Under the pieces are notes generated by a model that was not told the origin of the DNA, did not search any database, and saw only the letters and a list, made by a program, of their open reading frames with translations. The translations under genes were made by a program, and so were the position numbers. A DNA stretch of 39,142 nucleotides from Acidimicrobiaceae bacterium (lineage in GTDB: Bacteria; Actinomycetota; Acidimicrobiia; Acidimicrobiales; JAUTXP01): contig JAUTXP010000060.1 in NCBI GenBank assembly GCA_030837965.1, positions 1-39,142 of the forward strand, read 5' to 3'. The first letter of the stretch is position 1; every line of letters begins with the position of its first letter. Below, in pieces: positions 16,531 to 25,039 of the stretch.

Positions 16531-18261
16531 TCAGAAGCGGCGGCGGGGGATGGGCAGCGACAGGCGGAACGACGAGCCCCCCTCGGTCCTGGCCTCGTAC
16601 CAGACCCGCCCGCCCATGGCCTCGACCAGCCCGCGCACCAGCGACAGCCCCAGACCGGTCCCCCGCGACCGGTCTCGGTTGCGGCGGCCAAGGGTTCGGG
16701 CCCGGTTGAACAGCGTCCCCACCACCGCCGCGGGCACGCCGTCGCCGTGGTCGGCCACCCGCAGCTCGACGAACCCTGACTCGGGGTCGTCGAGCAGGTC
16801 CACGTATACGGGCGGGGCCCCGTGCTGGAGCCCATTCTCGACCAGGTTGGCGATGACCTGTTCCAGCCTGCGGGGGTCGGCCATGACGGTGATGCCGCTG
16901 GGCACGCGGATCTCGACCGTGCTGGTGTCGCCGTCCACCGCGGCCAGGGCGGCCTCGGCGATGGCGGCCACGTCGACCGGCCGGGGCGTGAGCAGCAGGG
17001 CCTGGGCCTCCAGCCTGCTCATGTCGTACAGGTCGTCGGCCAGTCGGGACATGCGCTCGGCCTGACGGCGGATGGACCCGCCCATGCGCCGGATGCGGGC
17101 CGCCTCCAACTCCTCGGCGTGCGACTCCAAGGTCGCGCCCAACCCGAGGATGGTGGTCAGCGGGTTGCGCAGGTCGTGGGTCACCAAGGCGAGGAACTCG
17201 TTCTTCTCGGCCTCCAAGTCGTGGGCCGTGGTGACGTCGCGCACGACGCCCTGGAACCCGTGCAGCTCGCCGTCTTGCAGGCGCGGAAGCGTCCGCACAT
17301 CGAGCACCCGGCGGACGCCGTCGGCCCGGGCGATGGTCAGCTCGAACCGCTGGGCCGCGTGCGCGGTCGACTCGGTGATGAGCGAGTTGACCGGCACGCT
17401 CTCCTCCAACGGCTGGAGCACCTCGGACAATCGGGTCCCCTCAAGCTCCGCGGCCGTGCGGCCCACGATGATGGCCAGGGACTCGTTGACGTAGGAGATG
17501 CAGCCGTCGAGGTCGACCTCATAGATGCCGTCCGAGGAGTGCTCGACCACGTTCTGATAGCGGGCCTTGGCCTCCTCCTCCCGGCCCAGGATGGCGGCCC
17601 AGTAGCCCTGGGCCAGCGCGTCCGTGAGCCGGTCCATGGCGGGCAGCACGCGGGTGAGCAGCAGGGACAGAGCCAAGCCCCAGTGCCGCCCCCGCTCCTC
17701 GGCCAACTCCACCGCCGTCTGCACCACCAGGTCCCGCGAGATGCGCAGGATGACGAGCAGTTGGGGCAGGGGCGAGCCCTCCCACGCGGCCGCCGCGCCC
17801 ACCTCCTGGAGGTCGCCGACGAGGGCCTCGTCCACCTCCGCGCCCAGCCCGGTCACCGCAAGGATGGCCTCGAAGCGGGACTTGGCCTGGTCGATGAAGC
17901 GGGCCTGCTCGGTGATGGTCCAACCCGTGGCCTCGGGAAAGACGGCGGAGAAGATCTCGAAGGCCCGACGGGCCATCTCGTCGGCCCGTCCGTCGAGGGC
18001 GTCGAGGAGGGCCTGTGGATCGGCCGCGCCCGTGCCCTCGACCTCGAGGCCCATCATGGCCCCGATGCCGTTGTCGGCGTTGCGGGCGAGAAAGGCCTTG
18101 AGGTCGGCCATGGGCAGCCGGAAGTCGCCCGACCCCGCGGCATCGGGCGTCAGATAGCCCGCGCCCACCAAGGCCTGCACGGCCTCGACACTCAGATTGA
18201 GGTACTCGGCAGCCTCGGGAAGGGTGACCGTCGGCCGTTGTCCAGGAGGTCGATCCGCCAT
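16531..18261 (-). CDS. Soluble PAS histidine kinase with N-terminal excisionase-like HTH
   Basis: The 576-residue protein has an unusual order of domains. Residues 10-60 resemble a MerR/excisionase helix-turn-helix (TLPEAAEYLNLSVEAVQALV, then a wing and LKAFLA). Residues 80-230 are helical and unassigned. A PAS domain spans about 233-345. The HisKA domain has phospho-acceptor His362 in THDLRNPL. The ATPase domain follows, with N-box VIANLVENGLQHG, G1 ADHGDGVP and G2 RGTGLGLSLV. There is no membrane segment, so it should be cytoplasmic. No response regulator is adjacent; the nearest single-domain receiver is at 31917. ATG 18261 is chosen for its GGAG two to three bases upstream and because the longer frame adds non-conserved basic sequence. 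Confidence 0.88.
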   Translation of the reverse strand: MADRPPGQRPTVTLPEAAEYLNLSVEAVQALVGAGYLTPDAAGSGDFRLPMADLKAFLARNADNGIGAMMGLEVEGTGAADPQALLDALDGRADEMARRAFEIFSAVFPEATGWTITEQARFIDQAKSRFEAILAVTGLGAEVDEALVGDLQEVGAAAAWEGSPLPQLLVILRISRDLVVQTAVELAEERGRHWGLALSLLLTRVLPAMDRLTDALAQGYWAAILGREEEAKARYQNVVEHSSDGIYEVDLDGCISYVNESLAIIVGRTAAELEGTRLSEVLQPLEESVPVNSLITESTAHAAQRFELTIARADGVRRVLDVRTLPRLQDGELHGFQGVVRDVTTAHDLEAEKNEFLALVTHDLRNPLTTILGLGATLESHAEELEAARIRRMGGSIRRQAERMSRLADDLYDMSRLEAQALLLTPRPVDVAAIAEAALAAVDGDTSTVEIRVPSGITVMADPRRLEQVIANLVENGLQHGAPPVYVDLLDDPESGFVELRVADHGDGVPAAVVGTLFNRARTLGRRNRDRSRGTGLGLSLVRGLVEAMGGRVWYEARTEGGSSFRLSLPIPRRRF

Positions 18262-18342
18262 TACTCCTACTTCTGTCCTGTGCCTAGGGGTTCGACGGCA
18301 AGGAATGGACATCCCCCTGGGAACGTCTTTCGTCACCAGAAC

Positions 18343-19191
18343 TTACGTGTGAATTGGATGAGACGGACGCGCTGGTCGCCAGACGGTGCCGATGTCGTCG
18401 CCGTCGGCGGCCGTGACCTCGCCCTCTGCGGCCAATTTTCGCAAGTGGGCCCAGACCGAATAGCGGGCGATGGGGTGCAGCAGGTCCGGCACGTCGACAT
18501 AGACGGCCTCGACCAGTTCGTCCACCGTGGCCTGCCCCTGCTTGGTCAACGAGGTCGAGATGGCCGACTCCCGCATGGCCCGATGGGCCAGGTACTCCTC
18601 GACCTTGGCGTGGCCGTCCTCGATGAACGGGCCGTGACCGGGCGCCACCGCGAAGGCCTCGACCTCACGCAGCTTGGCCAGCGCGTCGAGGTAGGCGCGC
18701 ATGTCGCCGTCGAGCGGGGCGATGACCACCGTCGACCCGCTCATGATGTGGTCGCCGCTGAACAGCAGGCGTTGGTCGGCCAGGTGGTAGCAGAGGTGGT
18801 TCGAGGCATGGCCAGGCGTGTGGATGGCGGTCAGGCGAAAGCCCGTGCCCTCGACCGCGCCGCCGTCGCCCAGCACCTCGTCGGGCTCGAAGCCGTGCCG
18901 CTGGTCGAAGCCCAGCACCTGGGCCCCCGTGCGCTGCTTGAGCCCGACCGCGCCAGGCGAGTGGTCCGGGTGGGTGTGGGTGACGAGGATCCAGCGGATG
19001 CGGCCTGCGCCCGCCGCGGCCACCGCGTCGAGGTGGGCCTCGTGGTCGACCGGGCCTGGGTCGATCACGGCCACGTCCTCGGTCCCGATCAGGTAGGTGT
19101 TGGTGCCGGGCCCGGTCATGATGCCGGGGTTGGGGGCCAGCACTCTGCGGACGTTGGGCGTGATGGGCACCACCTCGCCCGGCGTCATCAT
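18343..19191 (-). CDS. Metallo-beta-lactamase-fold hydrolase
   Basis: A 282-residue cytoplasmic hydrolase of the MBL fold (residues 1-210), with a C-terminal winged-helix-like domain (about 220-275) like LACTB2-type or actinobacterial homologues. The metal ligands are visible: THTHPDHS, the His in HTPGHASNH, the Asp in FSGDHIMSG and the His in APGHGPFI. The substrate is unknown; LACTB2-like proteins are nucleases and others are thioesterases. It starts at ATG 19191, four bases after the Nudix stop, so the two are coupled. An ATG one codon later (19188) is equally possible. Confidence 0.9.
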   Translation of the reverse strand: MMTPGEVVPITPNVRRVLAPNPGIMTGPGTNTYLIGTEDVAVIDPGPVDHEAHLDAVAAAGAGRIRWILVTHTHPDHSPGAVGLKQRTGAQVLGFDQRHGFEPDEVLGDGGAVEGTGFRLTAIHTPGHASNHLCYHLADQRLLFSGDHIMSGSTVVIAPLDGDMRAYLDALAKLREVEAFAVAPGHGPFIEDGHAKVEEYLAHRAMRESAISTSLTKQGQATVDELVEAVYVDVPDLLHPIARYSVWAHLRKLAAEGEVTAADGDDIGTVWRPARPSHPIHT

Positions 19192-19195
19192 GGGC

Positions 19196-20092
19196 TCAAA
19201 CGCGGACCGAGCCGGGCGGCGGCGGCACGGCCTCGTCGTAGCCGGGATCGCCGGGCAGGAGGATGCGAACGCCCTCGCCGTCGGCCTTGATGCGGGGCAG
19301 GATGGTGGGCACCTCCTCGATGGCCGCGGCCGCGGCCAGCAGGTCGGCACTGCGGTCGAAGCGGGCGATGGCCTCGAGGTTCTTGATGGTCGGGAAGATG
19401 ATCTCGAACTCGCCTTGGGCATGGCGGTCGAGCGCCTCTTGCGGGCCGATCCACGTGTTGGCGATGGTCTCGCGGTCGTCGTGCAGCGGCACCTGCTCGG
19501 GCGGCGCGGCGGTGACGAAGAAGCGGGTGTCATAGCGCCGGGACGGGCCGACGGGCGTGATCCAGTGGCTGAAGTAGTGGATCTGGTCGACGGCCAGTCG
19601 CAGGCCCTCCTGCTCGCACACCTCCAGCAGGCGGACCTCGCCGCTGTCCACCTGCTTGCGGTGCGCGTTGAACCGCTTCGCCACGTCCGGGTCCTTGAAC
19701 GAGATCACCCCGCCGTCGCGGCCATCGCCCGCCCCGTCGACCGCGTTGGCCAGCAGGACGCCTGCCTCCTCGAAGCACTCGCGGATGGCCGCCACCCAGT
19801 AGGCCAGGCCGCCCCTGTCCACGCCCAGCAGAACGCTGGCCTGGTCGTCGGAGCGTCCTTGGCAGACGGACTCCAAGTCGGCGTGGCGATCGGCCTCGTC
19901 CACGGCCCCGCCGGGGAAGACGTAGGCGCCGCCCACGAAGTCCGAGTTGAGGTTGCGCTTGAGCATGAAGACCTCGATGCCGCCGCCCTGCTCGGCGGGC
20001 CGGTCCCTGACCAGCATCACCGTGGCTGCGTCCCGCACGGGCGTGTCCGGCCGCGGACTGCCGGCGGACGCTTCGGGCGGGCGATCGGTCAT
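19196..20092 (-). CDS. Nudix hydrolase, NUDT19/NUDT7 (CoA-diphosphatase)-like
   Basis: The 298-residue protein has a Nudix domain in the long-insert arrangement. The fold begins with ATVMLVRD and GGAYVFPGGAVDE, and the catalytic helix is AIRECFEEAGVLL, giving the R-E-x-x-E-E-x-G core. About 45 residues separate the Gly-rich strand from the helix, as in NUDT7/NUDT19-type acyl-CoA diphosphatases. Activity on CoA derivatives is inferred. It diverges from the pseudo-protease gene across 104 bp and is followed by the metallo-beta-lactamase gene. Confidence 0.88.
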   Translation of the reverse strand: MTDRPPEASAGSPRPDTPVRDAATVMLVRDRPAEQGGGIEVFMLKRNLNSDFVGGAYVFPGGAVDEADRHADLESVCQGRSDDQASVLLGVDRGGLAYWVAAIRECFEEAGVLLANAVDGAGDGRDGGVISFKDPDVAKRFNAHRKQVDSGEVRLLEVCEQEGLRLAVDQIHYFSHWITPVGPSRRYDTRFFVTAAPPEQVPLHDDRETIANTWIGPQEALDRHAQGEFEIIFPTIKNLEAIARFDRSADLLAAAAAIEEVPTILPRIKADGEGVRILLPGDPGYDEAVPPPPGSVRV

Positions 20093-20196
20093 CGGCGCAA
20101 GCCTAAGCCAGCCCGTGTGGCTGCTCGAAGGCCGGGCCAGGCTGCCCGGAAGGCTGCCCAGAAGGGGCTGAGCGGCCCCGCTACCGTGATCGGCGA

Positions 20197-21126
20197 ATGG
20201 ACGAGCCCCGCTGGCGAGACCGACTCGTGCCCCGGACCGTGCTGGGCCTGTCCGTGCTGATCCTGGCCTTCGCCATCGGCGCCGCCTTCAGCGGGGTCGT
20301 GTTCTATTCGTATTACGAGTTCCGCAAGGACACGTCGGAGAAGCGCACGGCCAAGTTCGTCGAGGGCTTCGACCAGCGCTTCGCCACGGCCCAAAAGACG
20401 ATCGACGCCGAGCGGGAGAACGCCAAGGCGGAAATCGCCAAGGAGCTGGAGCCGCTCAAGAAGATCAGGGCCGAGGGCGAAACGCTCGACGGGCTGGTGA
20501 AGAAGTCGGGGCCCGCGGTGTGGTTCGTGCGCACCCTGGACGGGGCCGGTCAGCCGTCGGTGGGCTCGGCGTTCGTGGTCGCCTCGGACAACTCGCAGTC
20601 GCTGATGCTCACGTCCTTCACCACGGTCGAGGCCGCCACCCACAACCCGGGCCCGCAGGTCACCGTGCGCAAGGGAGACCAGGAGGTCAAGGCCACGCTG
20701 TGGACGTGGCAGCCGGACCGGGACCTGGCCCTGCTGGTCGTGCCCAAGGGCAACCAGCCCAAGCTCGACTTCGCCGAGACCAACCCGCCCCTCAAGACGG
20801 GCGAGCGGGTCTTCGCCCTGTCCGGGCTGGGCGCGGCGGGCGCGGCCATCACCCAGGGCTTCGTGGCCGACGTGTCGTCGGCCGGCATCCAACACGACGC
20901 CACCATCGGCCCCGCCTTCCAAGGCGGACCGCTGGTCAACTCGGACGGCAAGGTGCTGGCCGTGTCGTCGCGCTCGTACGGGCCGCTCGGGTTCCGCACC
21001 GACTCGGTCTGGTTCGGTGTGCCCATCCGGGCCGCGTGCGACCGCATCCTCAAGTGCCCCTCGGGCGCGGTCAGCGGCGCCGGCGACCGCTCGGCCCAAA
21101 CCCCCGCCCCCGCCCCACCCCCCTAA
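20197..21126 (+). CDS. Membrane-anchored trypsin-like protein with degenerate active site
   Basis: The 309-residue protein has one N-terminal transmembrane helix (residues 14-40), a charged coiled-coil-like stretch (43-95), then a chymotrypsin/HtrA-type double beta-barrel (100-285) facing outside. The catalytic Asp is retained (Asp176 in DRDLALLVV). The His position in the L-T-N-x-H motif is Thr142 (LTSFTTV), and the Ser position in G-N-S-G-G is Gln242 (AFQGGPLVN). It is therefore probably not a protease and may bind peptides or partners. The tail is Pro/Ala-rich. It converges with the class A PBP gene across a strong hairpin. Confidence 0.8.
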   Translation: MDEPRWRDRLVPRTVLGLSVLILAFAIGAAFSGVVFYSYYEFRKDTSEKRTAKFVEGFDQRFATAQKTIDAERENAKAEIAKELEPLKKIRAEGETLDGLVKKSGPAVWFVRTLDGAGQPSVGSAFVVASDNSQSLMLTSFTTVEAATHNPGPQVTVRKGDQEVKATLWTWQPDRDLALLVVPKGNQPKLDFAETNPPLKTGERVFALSGLGAAGAAITQGFVADVSSAGIQHDATIGPAFQGGPLVNSDGKVLAVSSRSYGPLGFRTDSVWFGVPIRAACDRILKCPSGAVSGAGDRSAQTPAPAPPP

Positions 21127-21135
21127 CCCCCACCC

Positions 21136-21180
21136 CCCTCATCTTTTCCACAGCACCCCCTGCTGTGGAAAAGATGAGGG
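21136..21180. terminator. Hairpin, family B copy 2, between convergent genes
   Basis: A perfect 20-bp stem: CCCTCATCTTTTCCACAGCA (21136-21155) with its complement at 21161-21180 and a CCCCC loop. The inner 13 bp are identical to the hairpin at 16499-16529. It fills the gap between the pseudo-protease and PBP stop codons. A bidirectional terminator is likely. Confidence 0.75.
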
Positions 21181-21185
21181 AGGGG

Positions 21186-23432
21186 TCAGCCGGAGCGGGG
21201 GAACAGGGTGGTGGACGTGGTCGAGGTGGTCCCGCCGCCACCACCACCGCCGCCTCCTCCCCCGCCGCCTTCGTCGATGGTGGTGGACGTCGTGGTGGTC
21301 GGGGGCTCGGCCGTGGGCGCGGACGGCTCCACGATGTAGGGCCCGCCGCTGCCGGTGTCGTCGGCCGAGCGCCGGTTGCCGGGGTCGAAGCCCTGGCGGG
21401 CCTGACGCTGCAAGGCGTCGGCCAGCGGCTTGATCGGGGCGGGCTGGTTGAAGTCGGTGACGGGCACGTCGTGCAAGGCGTCGGACATGAAGTTGTGCCA
21501 GGTCTGCGCTGGGATGGTTCCGCCGAAGACGCGCGCCACGCCCTTGATCCGCACCAGCGGCGTGCTCTGGTTGTTCGAGTAGCCCATCCATACCGCGGTC
21601 GACAGGGTCGGCGTGTAGCCCACGAACCAGGCGTTGGTGTAGTTCTGGCCGGTGCCGGTCTTGCCCGCCGCAGGCCTGCCGATGTTGGCCCGGGTGCCGG
21701 TCCCGCCGGTGATGACGCCCCGCAGCACGTCGGTGACGTTGTCGGCCACGACCTCCTCGATGACCCGGTCGCCCTTGGGCTTGGAGTTGTCCTCCAAGAC
21801 CTTGCCCTCGCCGTCGATCACCTTGAGCACGGGCGTGGGCGCGATCCGAACGCCTCGGTTGGCGAACACGCCGTAGGCCGAGGCCATGTTGAGCGGCGAC
21901 ACGTCGAGGACGCCGAGCGCGTAGTTGCCCGAGCAGGTGTGGAACTGCGGGCTGTACCAGGCCGAGTCGATCCCCAGCTTCTTGGCCATCTCGCCCGCCT
22001 CCTTGCAACCCACATCCCTCACCAGTTGGGCGAACACGGTGTTGATCGACTTGACCGTGGCCGTGCGCAGCGAGGCGCTGCCGCCGCCCTCCCCCTCGTT
22101 GTTGTGGATGTCGCAGTTCGGGCCCTTGCACCCGGGCACGTGGAACACCCCAGGCGCGGGATAGACCTTGTTGGGCGAGTACCCCTTGGCGAAGGCTGTG
22201 GCCAGCACGAAGGGCTTGAACGACGATCCCGGCTGCCTGCCGCTGCCCCCGCCGGCCACGCTGTCGCCATCCCAGCACGTGGCCCGCACCTCGACCTTGA
22301 TGCGCGCATTGGCGGGCTGGCGCGGGCACCCGCCCAAGGCCAGGTTGACCTCGGACGAGCCGAAGTCACGCCCGCCGACCAAGGCCTTCACGTAGCCGGT
22401 CGGCGGCTCCACCGCGACCAGCGACATCTCCAGCGGCGACTTGGTCCCCTTCAACTGGTCGGCGACCGTCTTTTCGGCCGAGGCCTGGATGTCGGGGTCG
22501 AGCGTGGTCTGGATGCGCAGGCCGCCCTTGAAGACCTTGGCGGGCCCGTACTTGGCGATGAGGTAACGGCCCACGTAGTCCACGAAGTACGGGAACTTGG
22601 TGTTCTGCTGCTGGGGCGGGAACACCACGGTGGACGGCCCCGGCGGCGGGCCCTTGGCCGCCAGCCACACCGTCTGGGCCGCGGCCTCGTCGTGCTGCTC
22701 CTGGGTGATGCGGCCTTGGGCCAGCATCTTGTCGAGGACCAAGCGCCGCTTGGAGTCCGCCCCCGCCGGGTTGCCCCGCGGCTCGTACCGGCTGGGCGCG
22801 GGGATGAGGCCCGCGAGCATGGCCGACTCGGACAGCGTGAGCTGGGCCACGTGCTTTCGGAAGTAGGTCTCCGACGCCGCGCCCACGCCGTATGCGCCCT
22901 CGCCGAGGTAGATGTTCGACAGGTACTTGAAGAGGATCTCGTCCTTTTCGAACTCGCGGTCGAGCTGGCTGGCCAGGATGGCCTCGCGGACCTTGCGCAC
23001 CACCGTGCGCTCCTTGTCCGTGTAGGCGTTCTTGACGTACTGCTGCGTGATGGTCGACCCGCCTTGGACCACGCCCTTGCTGCGCAGGTCGGCGAGCAGG
23101 GCGCGGGCACTGCCGCGCAGGTCGACGCCGCCGTGGCCGTAGAAGCCGCGGTCCTCGGCCGCGATCACGGCCTGCTTCAGTTGCTCGGGGATGTCCTCCT
23201 TGCGGACAGGGATGTTCTGCTCGAACTCGCGGAACACGCCGATCTCCTGGCCGTTGCCGTCCAGCACCGTGCTCACCCGCGATGCGGCCAACTCCTTCGG
23301 CTGGGGGATGGTGGCGGGCAAGGGCGCGAACAAGAAGGTGGCCAGGATCGTGGCCGTCACGGCCATGGGGACGGCGGCCGAGCACAGCAGGAACAGCGCG
23401 ACTGCGCGCAAGACGGCCCGCACGCCACTCAT
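21186..23432 (-). CDS. Class A penicillin-binding protein (PonA2-like)
   Basis: A bifunctional peptidoglycan synthase: glycan polymerase plus DD-transpeptidase, anchored in the inner membrane. The 748-residue protein has an N-terminal transmembrane helix (10-38). The GT51 domain includes catalytic Glu93 in AAEDRGFYGHGGVD and QGGSTITQQYVKN. The transpeptidase domain has nucleophile Ser403 in the SSFK motif, SINTVF and KTGTG. A Cys-containing insertion lies around residues 369-440. The C-terminus lacks a PASTA domain and instead ends in Pro/Thr-rich and 13-residue poly-Gly low complexity (about 705-748). Its ATG overlaps the Rieske gene stop (ATGA). Confidence 0.94.
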   Translation of the reverse strand: MSGVRAVLRAVALFLLCSAAVPMAVTATILATFLFAPLPATIPQPKELAASRVSTVLDGNGQEIGVFREFEQNIPVRKEDIPEQLKQAVIAAEDRGFYGHGGVDLRGSARALLADLRSKGVVQGGSTITQQYVKNAYTDKERTVVRKVREAILASQLDREFEKDEILFKYLSNIYLGEGAYGVGAASETYFRKHVAQLTLSESAMLAGLIPAPSRYEPRGNPAGADSKRRLVLDKMLAQGRITQEQHDEAAAQTVWLAAKGPPPGPSTVVFPPQQQNTKFPYFVDYVGRYLIAKYGPAKVFKGGLRIQTTLDPDIQASAEKTVADQLKGTKSPLEMSLVAVEPPTGYVKALVGGRDFGSSEVNLALGGCPRQPANARIKVEVRATCWDGDSVAGGGSGRQPGSSFKPFVLATAFAKGYSPNKVYPAPGVFHVPGCKGPNCDIHNNEGEGGGSASLRTATVKSINTVFAQLVRDVGCKEAGEMAKKLGIDSAWYSPQFHTCSGNYALGVLDVSPLNMASAYGVFANRGVRIAPTPVLKVIDGEGKVLEDNSKPKGDRVIEEVVADNVTDVLRGVITGGTGTRANIGRPAAGKTGTGQNYTNAWFVGYTPTLSTAVWMGYSNNQSTPLVRIKGVARVFGGTIPAQTWHNFMSDALHDVPVTDFNQPAPIKPLADALQRQARQGFDPGNRRSADDTGSGGPYIVEPSAPTAEPPTTTTSTTIDEGGGGGGGGGGGGGTTSTTSTTLFPRSG

Positions 23433-23755
23433 GTTCGCATCCCGTCGGGGATCTCCACCTTCACCTCGTCGCCATCGACGGTCACCGCATACACGGGCAG
23501 GTCGCCCGCGGTGCGGGCGCCCACGACCTTGCGCCCGGTGGCCAGCTCGTACACCCACCCGTGCCACGGGCACACCACGCAGCCGTCGACCACCAGCCCG
23601 TCGGCCAGCGGTCCGCCCAGGTGCAGGCAGTGGTCCTCGACTGCCCGCACCTCGCCGCCCACCAGGAACACGGCCACGTCCGTCCCGCCCACCCGAACCG
23701 GCAGCCCGCGCTCGGGTTGCAGCGCGCTGAGGCGGCAGGCGGTGTAGACGGGCAC
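23429..23755 (-). CDS. Small Rieske [2Fe-2S] ferredoxin-like protein
   Basis: A 108-residue soluble protein with both halves of the Rieske motif: C-L-H-L-G-G at about residues 43-48 and C-P-W-H-G-W at about 62-67. It is NirD/BphA3-like in length and probably carries electrons to an unidentified oxygenase or reductase. It begins with GTG at 23755, 18 bp from the divergent selA start, and is translationally coupled to the downstream PBP gene, an unexpected partner. Confidence 0.92.
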   Translation of the reverse strand: MPVYTACRLSALQPERGLPVRVGGTDVAVFLVGGEVRAVEDHCLHLGGPLADGLVVDGCVVCPWHGWVYELATGRKVVGARTAGDLPVYAVTVDGDEVKVEIPDGMRT

Positions 23756-23773
23756 ATCCGTAGTCTGTCTGGC

Positions 23774-25039
23774 ATGTCGGAGACCGAGGGTTCAGCGCCG
23801 TCGGGCGGCGACCGGCCGCCGTCCGTCGACGCCCTTGCCCGCGACCTGGCCGACACCGGCCTCCCCCATCCGCTGCTGGTCGACGTGGCCCGCCGGGCCA
23901 TTGCCGACGGCGACGTGGCGGCCGCCCGTTCGCACGCCGAGGCGCTGGGCCGGGCCTTGTTGCAGCCCGTGGTGAACGCCACCGGCGTGCTGCTCCACAC
24001 CAACCTGGGCCGGGCGCCAATGGCCGTCCAGGCCGACGCCCGCTACACCAACTTGGAGCTCGACCTGGCATCGGGCCGACGCGGCTCGCGCTCGGCCCAT
24101 GCCGCTTCCCTGCTGGCCCGGCTGTGCGATGCCGAGGCCGCGCTGGTCGTCAACAACGGGGCCGCGGCGGTGCTGCTGGTGCTGGCCGCGCTGGCCGGTG
24201 GCCGCGACGTGGCCGTGAGCAGGGGCGAGCTGGTCGAGATCGGCGGCGGCTTTCGCGTGCCCGAGGTGCTGGCCCAGTCCGGCGCGCGCCTGGTCGAGGT
24301 GGGCACCACCAACCGCACGCGGCTGGCCGACTACCGCGGGGTCGACGCCGACCTCTACCTCAAGGTCCATCAGTCCAACTACCGCATCGTCGGGTTCACC
24401 GAGAGCGTGTCCGTGCGCGACCTGGCCGAGGCCGTCGACGGCCCGGTGGTGGTGGACTTGGGCAGCGGCCTGATCGACGCGGCCTGCCAGTGGCTTGCGT
24501 CCGGCCCGCCCGCGTGGCTGGCCGACGAGCCCGCGGCCCGACAGGCGTTGGCCGACGGGGCCGCCCTGGTCACCTTCTCCGGCGACAAGCTGTTCGGCGG
24601 TCCCCAGGCGGGCGTCATCGCGGGCCAGAAGGAGTTGGTGGACAGGTGCGCGCGCCACCCGCTGGCCCGGGCTTTGCGCCCTGGACAGTTGGTCTTGAAC
24701 GCCATGCAGCAGACGGCCCTCGCCTATCTGCGCCGCGACGGCATGGCCATCCCGTTCTGGCGCATGGTCTCCGTGCCCGTCGAGGAACTGCGGGCCAGGG
24801 CCGCGTCGATGATCGCGGGAGAGGTGGTGTTGTGCGAGTCCGTGCCGGGCGGCGGGTCGGTGCCCGGCCTGGCGATCCCCTCCGCGGGCGTGGCCTTGGA
24901 CGGCGACCGCACGGCCGAACTGCGGGCCGCCGACCCGCCGATCATCGCCCGCGTGGTCGACGGCAGGACCGTGCTCGACCTTCGCACCGTCGACCCCGCC
25001 GACGACGGCGCCTTGGCCAAGGTGCTGTGCGCGTTGTAG
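23774..25039 (+). CDS. selA: L-seryl-tRNA(Sec) selenium transferase
   Basis: SelA converts seryl-tRNA(Sec) to selenocysteyl-tRNA(Sec) using selenophosphate; it is a PLP enzyme. The 421-residue product has the family features [41 protein letters not shown] and VEVGTTNRT. The PLP-binding Lys272 lies in [14 protein letters not shown]. It is somewhat shorter than the ~460 residues of the E. coli enzyme, mainly at the N-terminus. Its last 13 nt overlap the selB start, so the two are coupled. A selenoprotein gene lies about 8 kb downstream. Confidence 0.96.
   Translation: MSETEGSAPSGGDRPPSVDALARDLADTGLPHPLLVDVARRAIADGDVAAARSHAEALGRALLQPVVNATGVLLHTNLGRAPMAVQADARYTNLELDLASGRRGSRSAHAASLLARLCDAEAALVVNNGAAAVLLVLAALAGGRDVAVSRGELVEIGGGFRVPEVLAQSGARLVEVGTTNRTRLADYRGVDADLYLKVHQSNYRIVGFTESVSVRDLAEAVDGPVVVDLGSGLIDAACQWLASGPPAWLADEPAARQALADGAALVTFSGDKLFGGPQAGVIAGQKELVDRCARHPLARALRPGQLVLNAMQQTALAYLRRDGMAIPFWRMVSVPVEELRARAASMIAGEVVLCESVPGGGSVPGLAIPSAGVALDGDRTAELRAADPPIIARVVDGRTVLDLRTVDPADDGALAKVLCAL

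Noticed and set aside
18280-18310. Possible T-arm of a tRNA-Sec (GGGGTTCGACGGC)
   Set aside because: No matching T-stem, acceptor stem or anticodon arm can be folded around it.
21220-21300. Poly-Gly/Thr coding tract at the PBP end as a microsatellite or frameshift
   Set aside because: The frame stays open to a stop, and Gly/Thr/Pro-rich tails are common in actinobacterial class A PBPs. No sign of a break.
20520-23747. A very long open frame antisense to the PBP gene and through the protease gene in another frame
   Set aside because: Long antisense frames are common at this GC content. The translation is Arg/Gly/Ala-rich without domains, and the other strand encodes a clear PBP.
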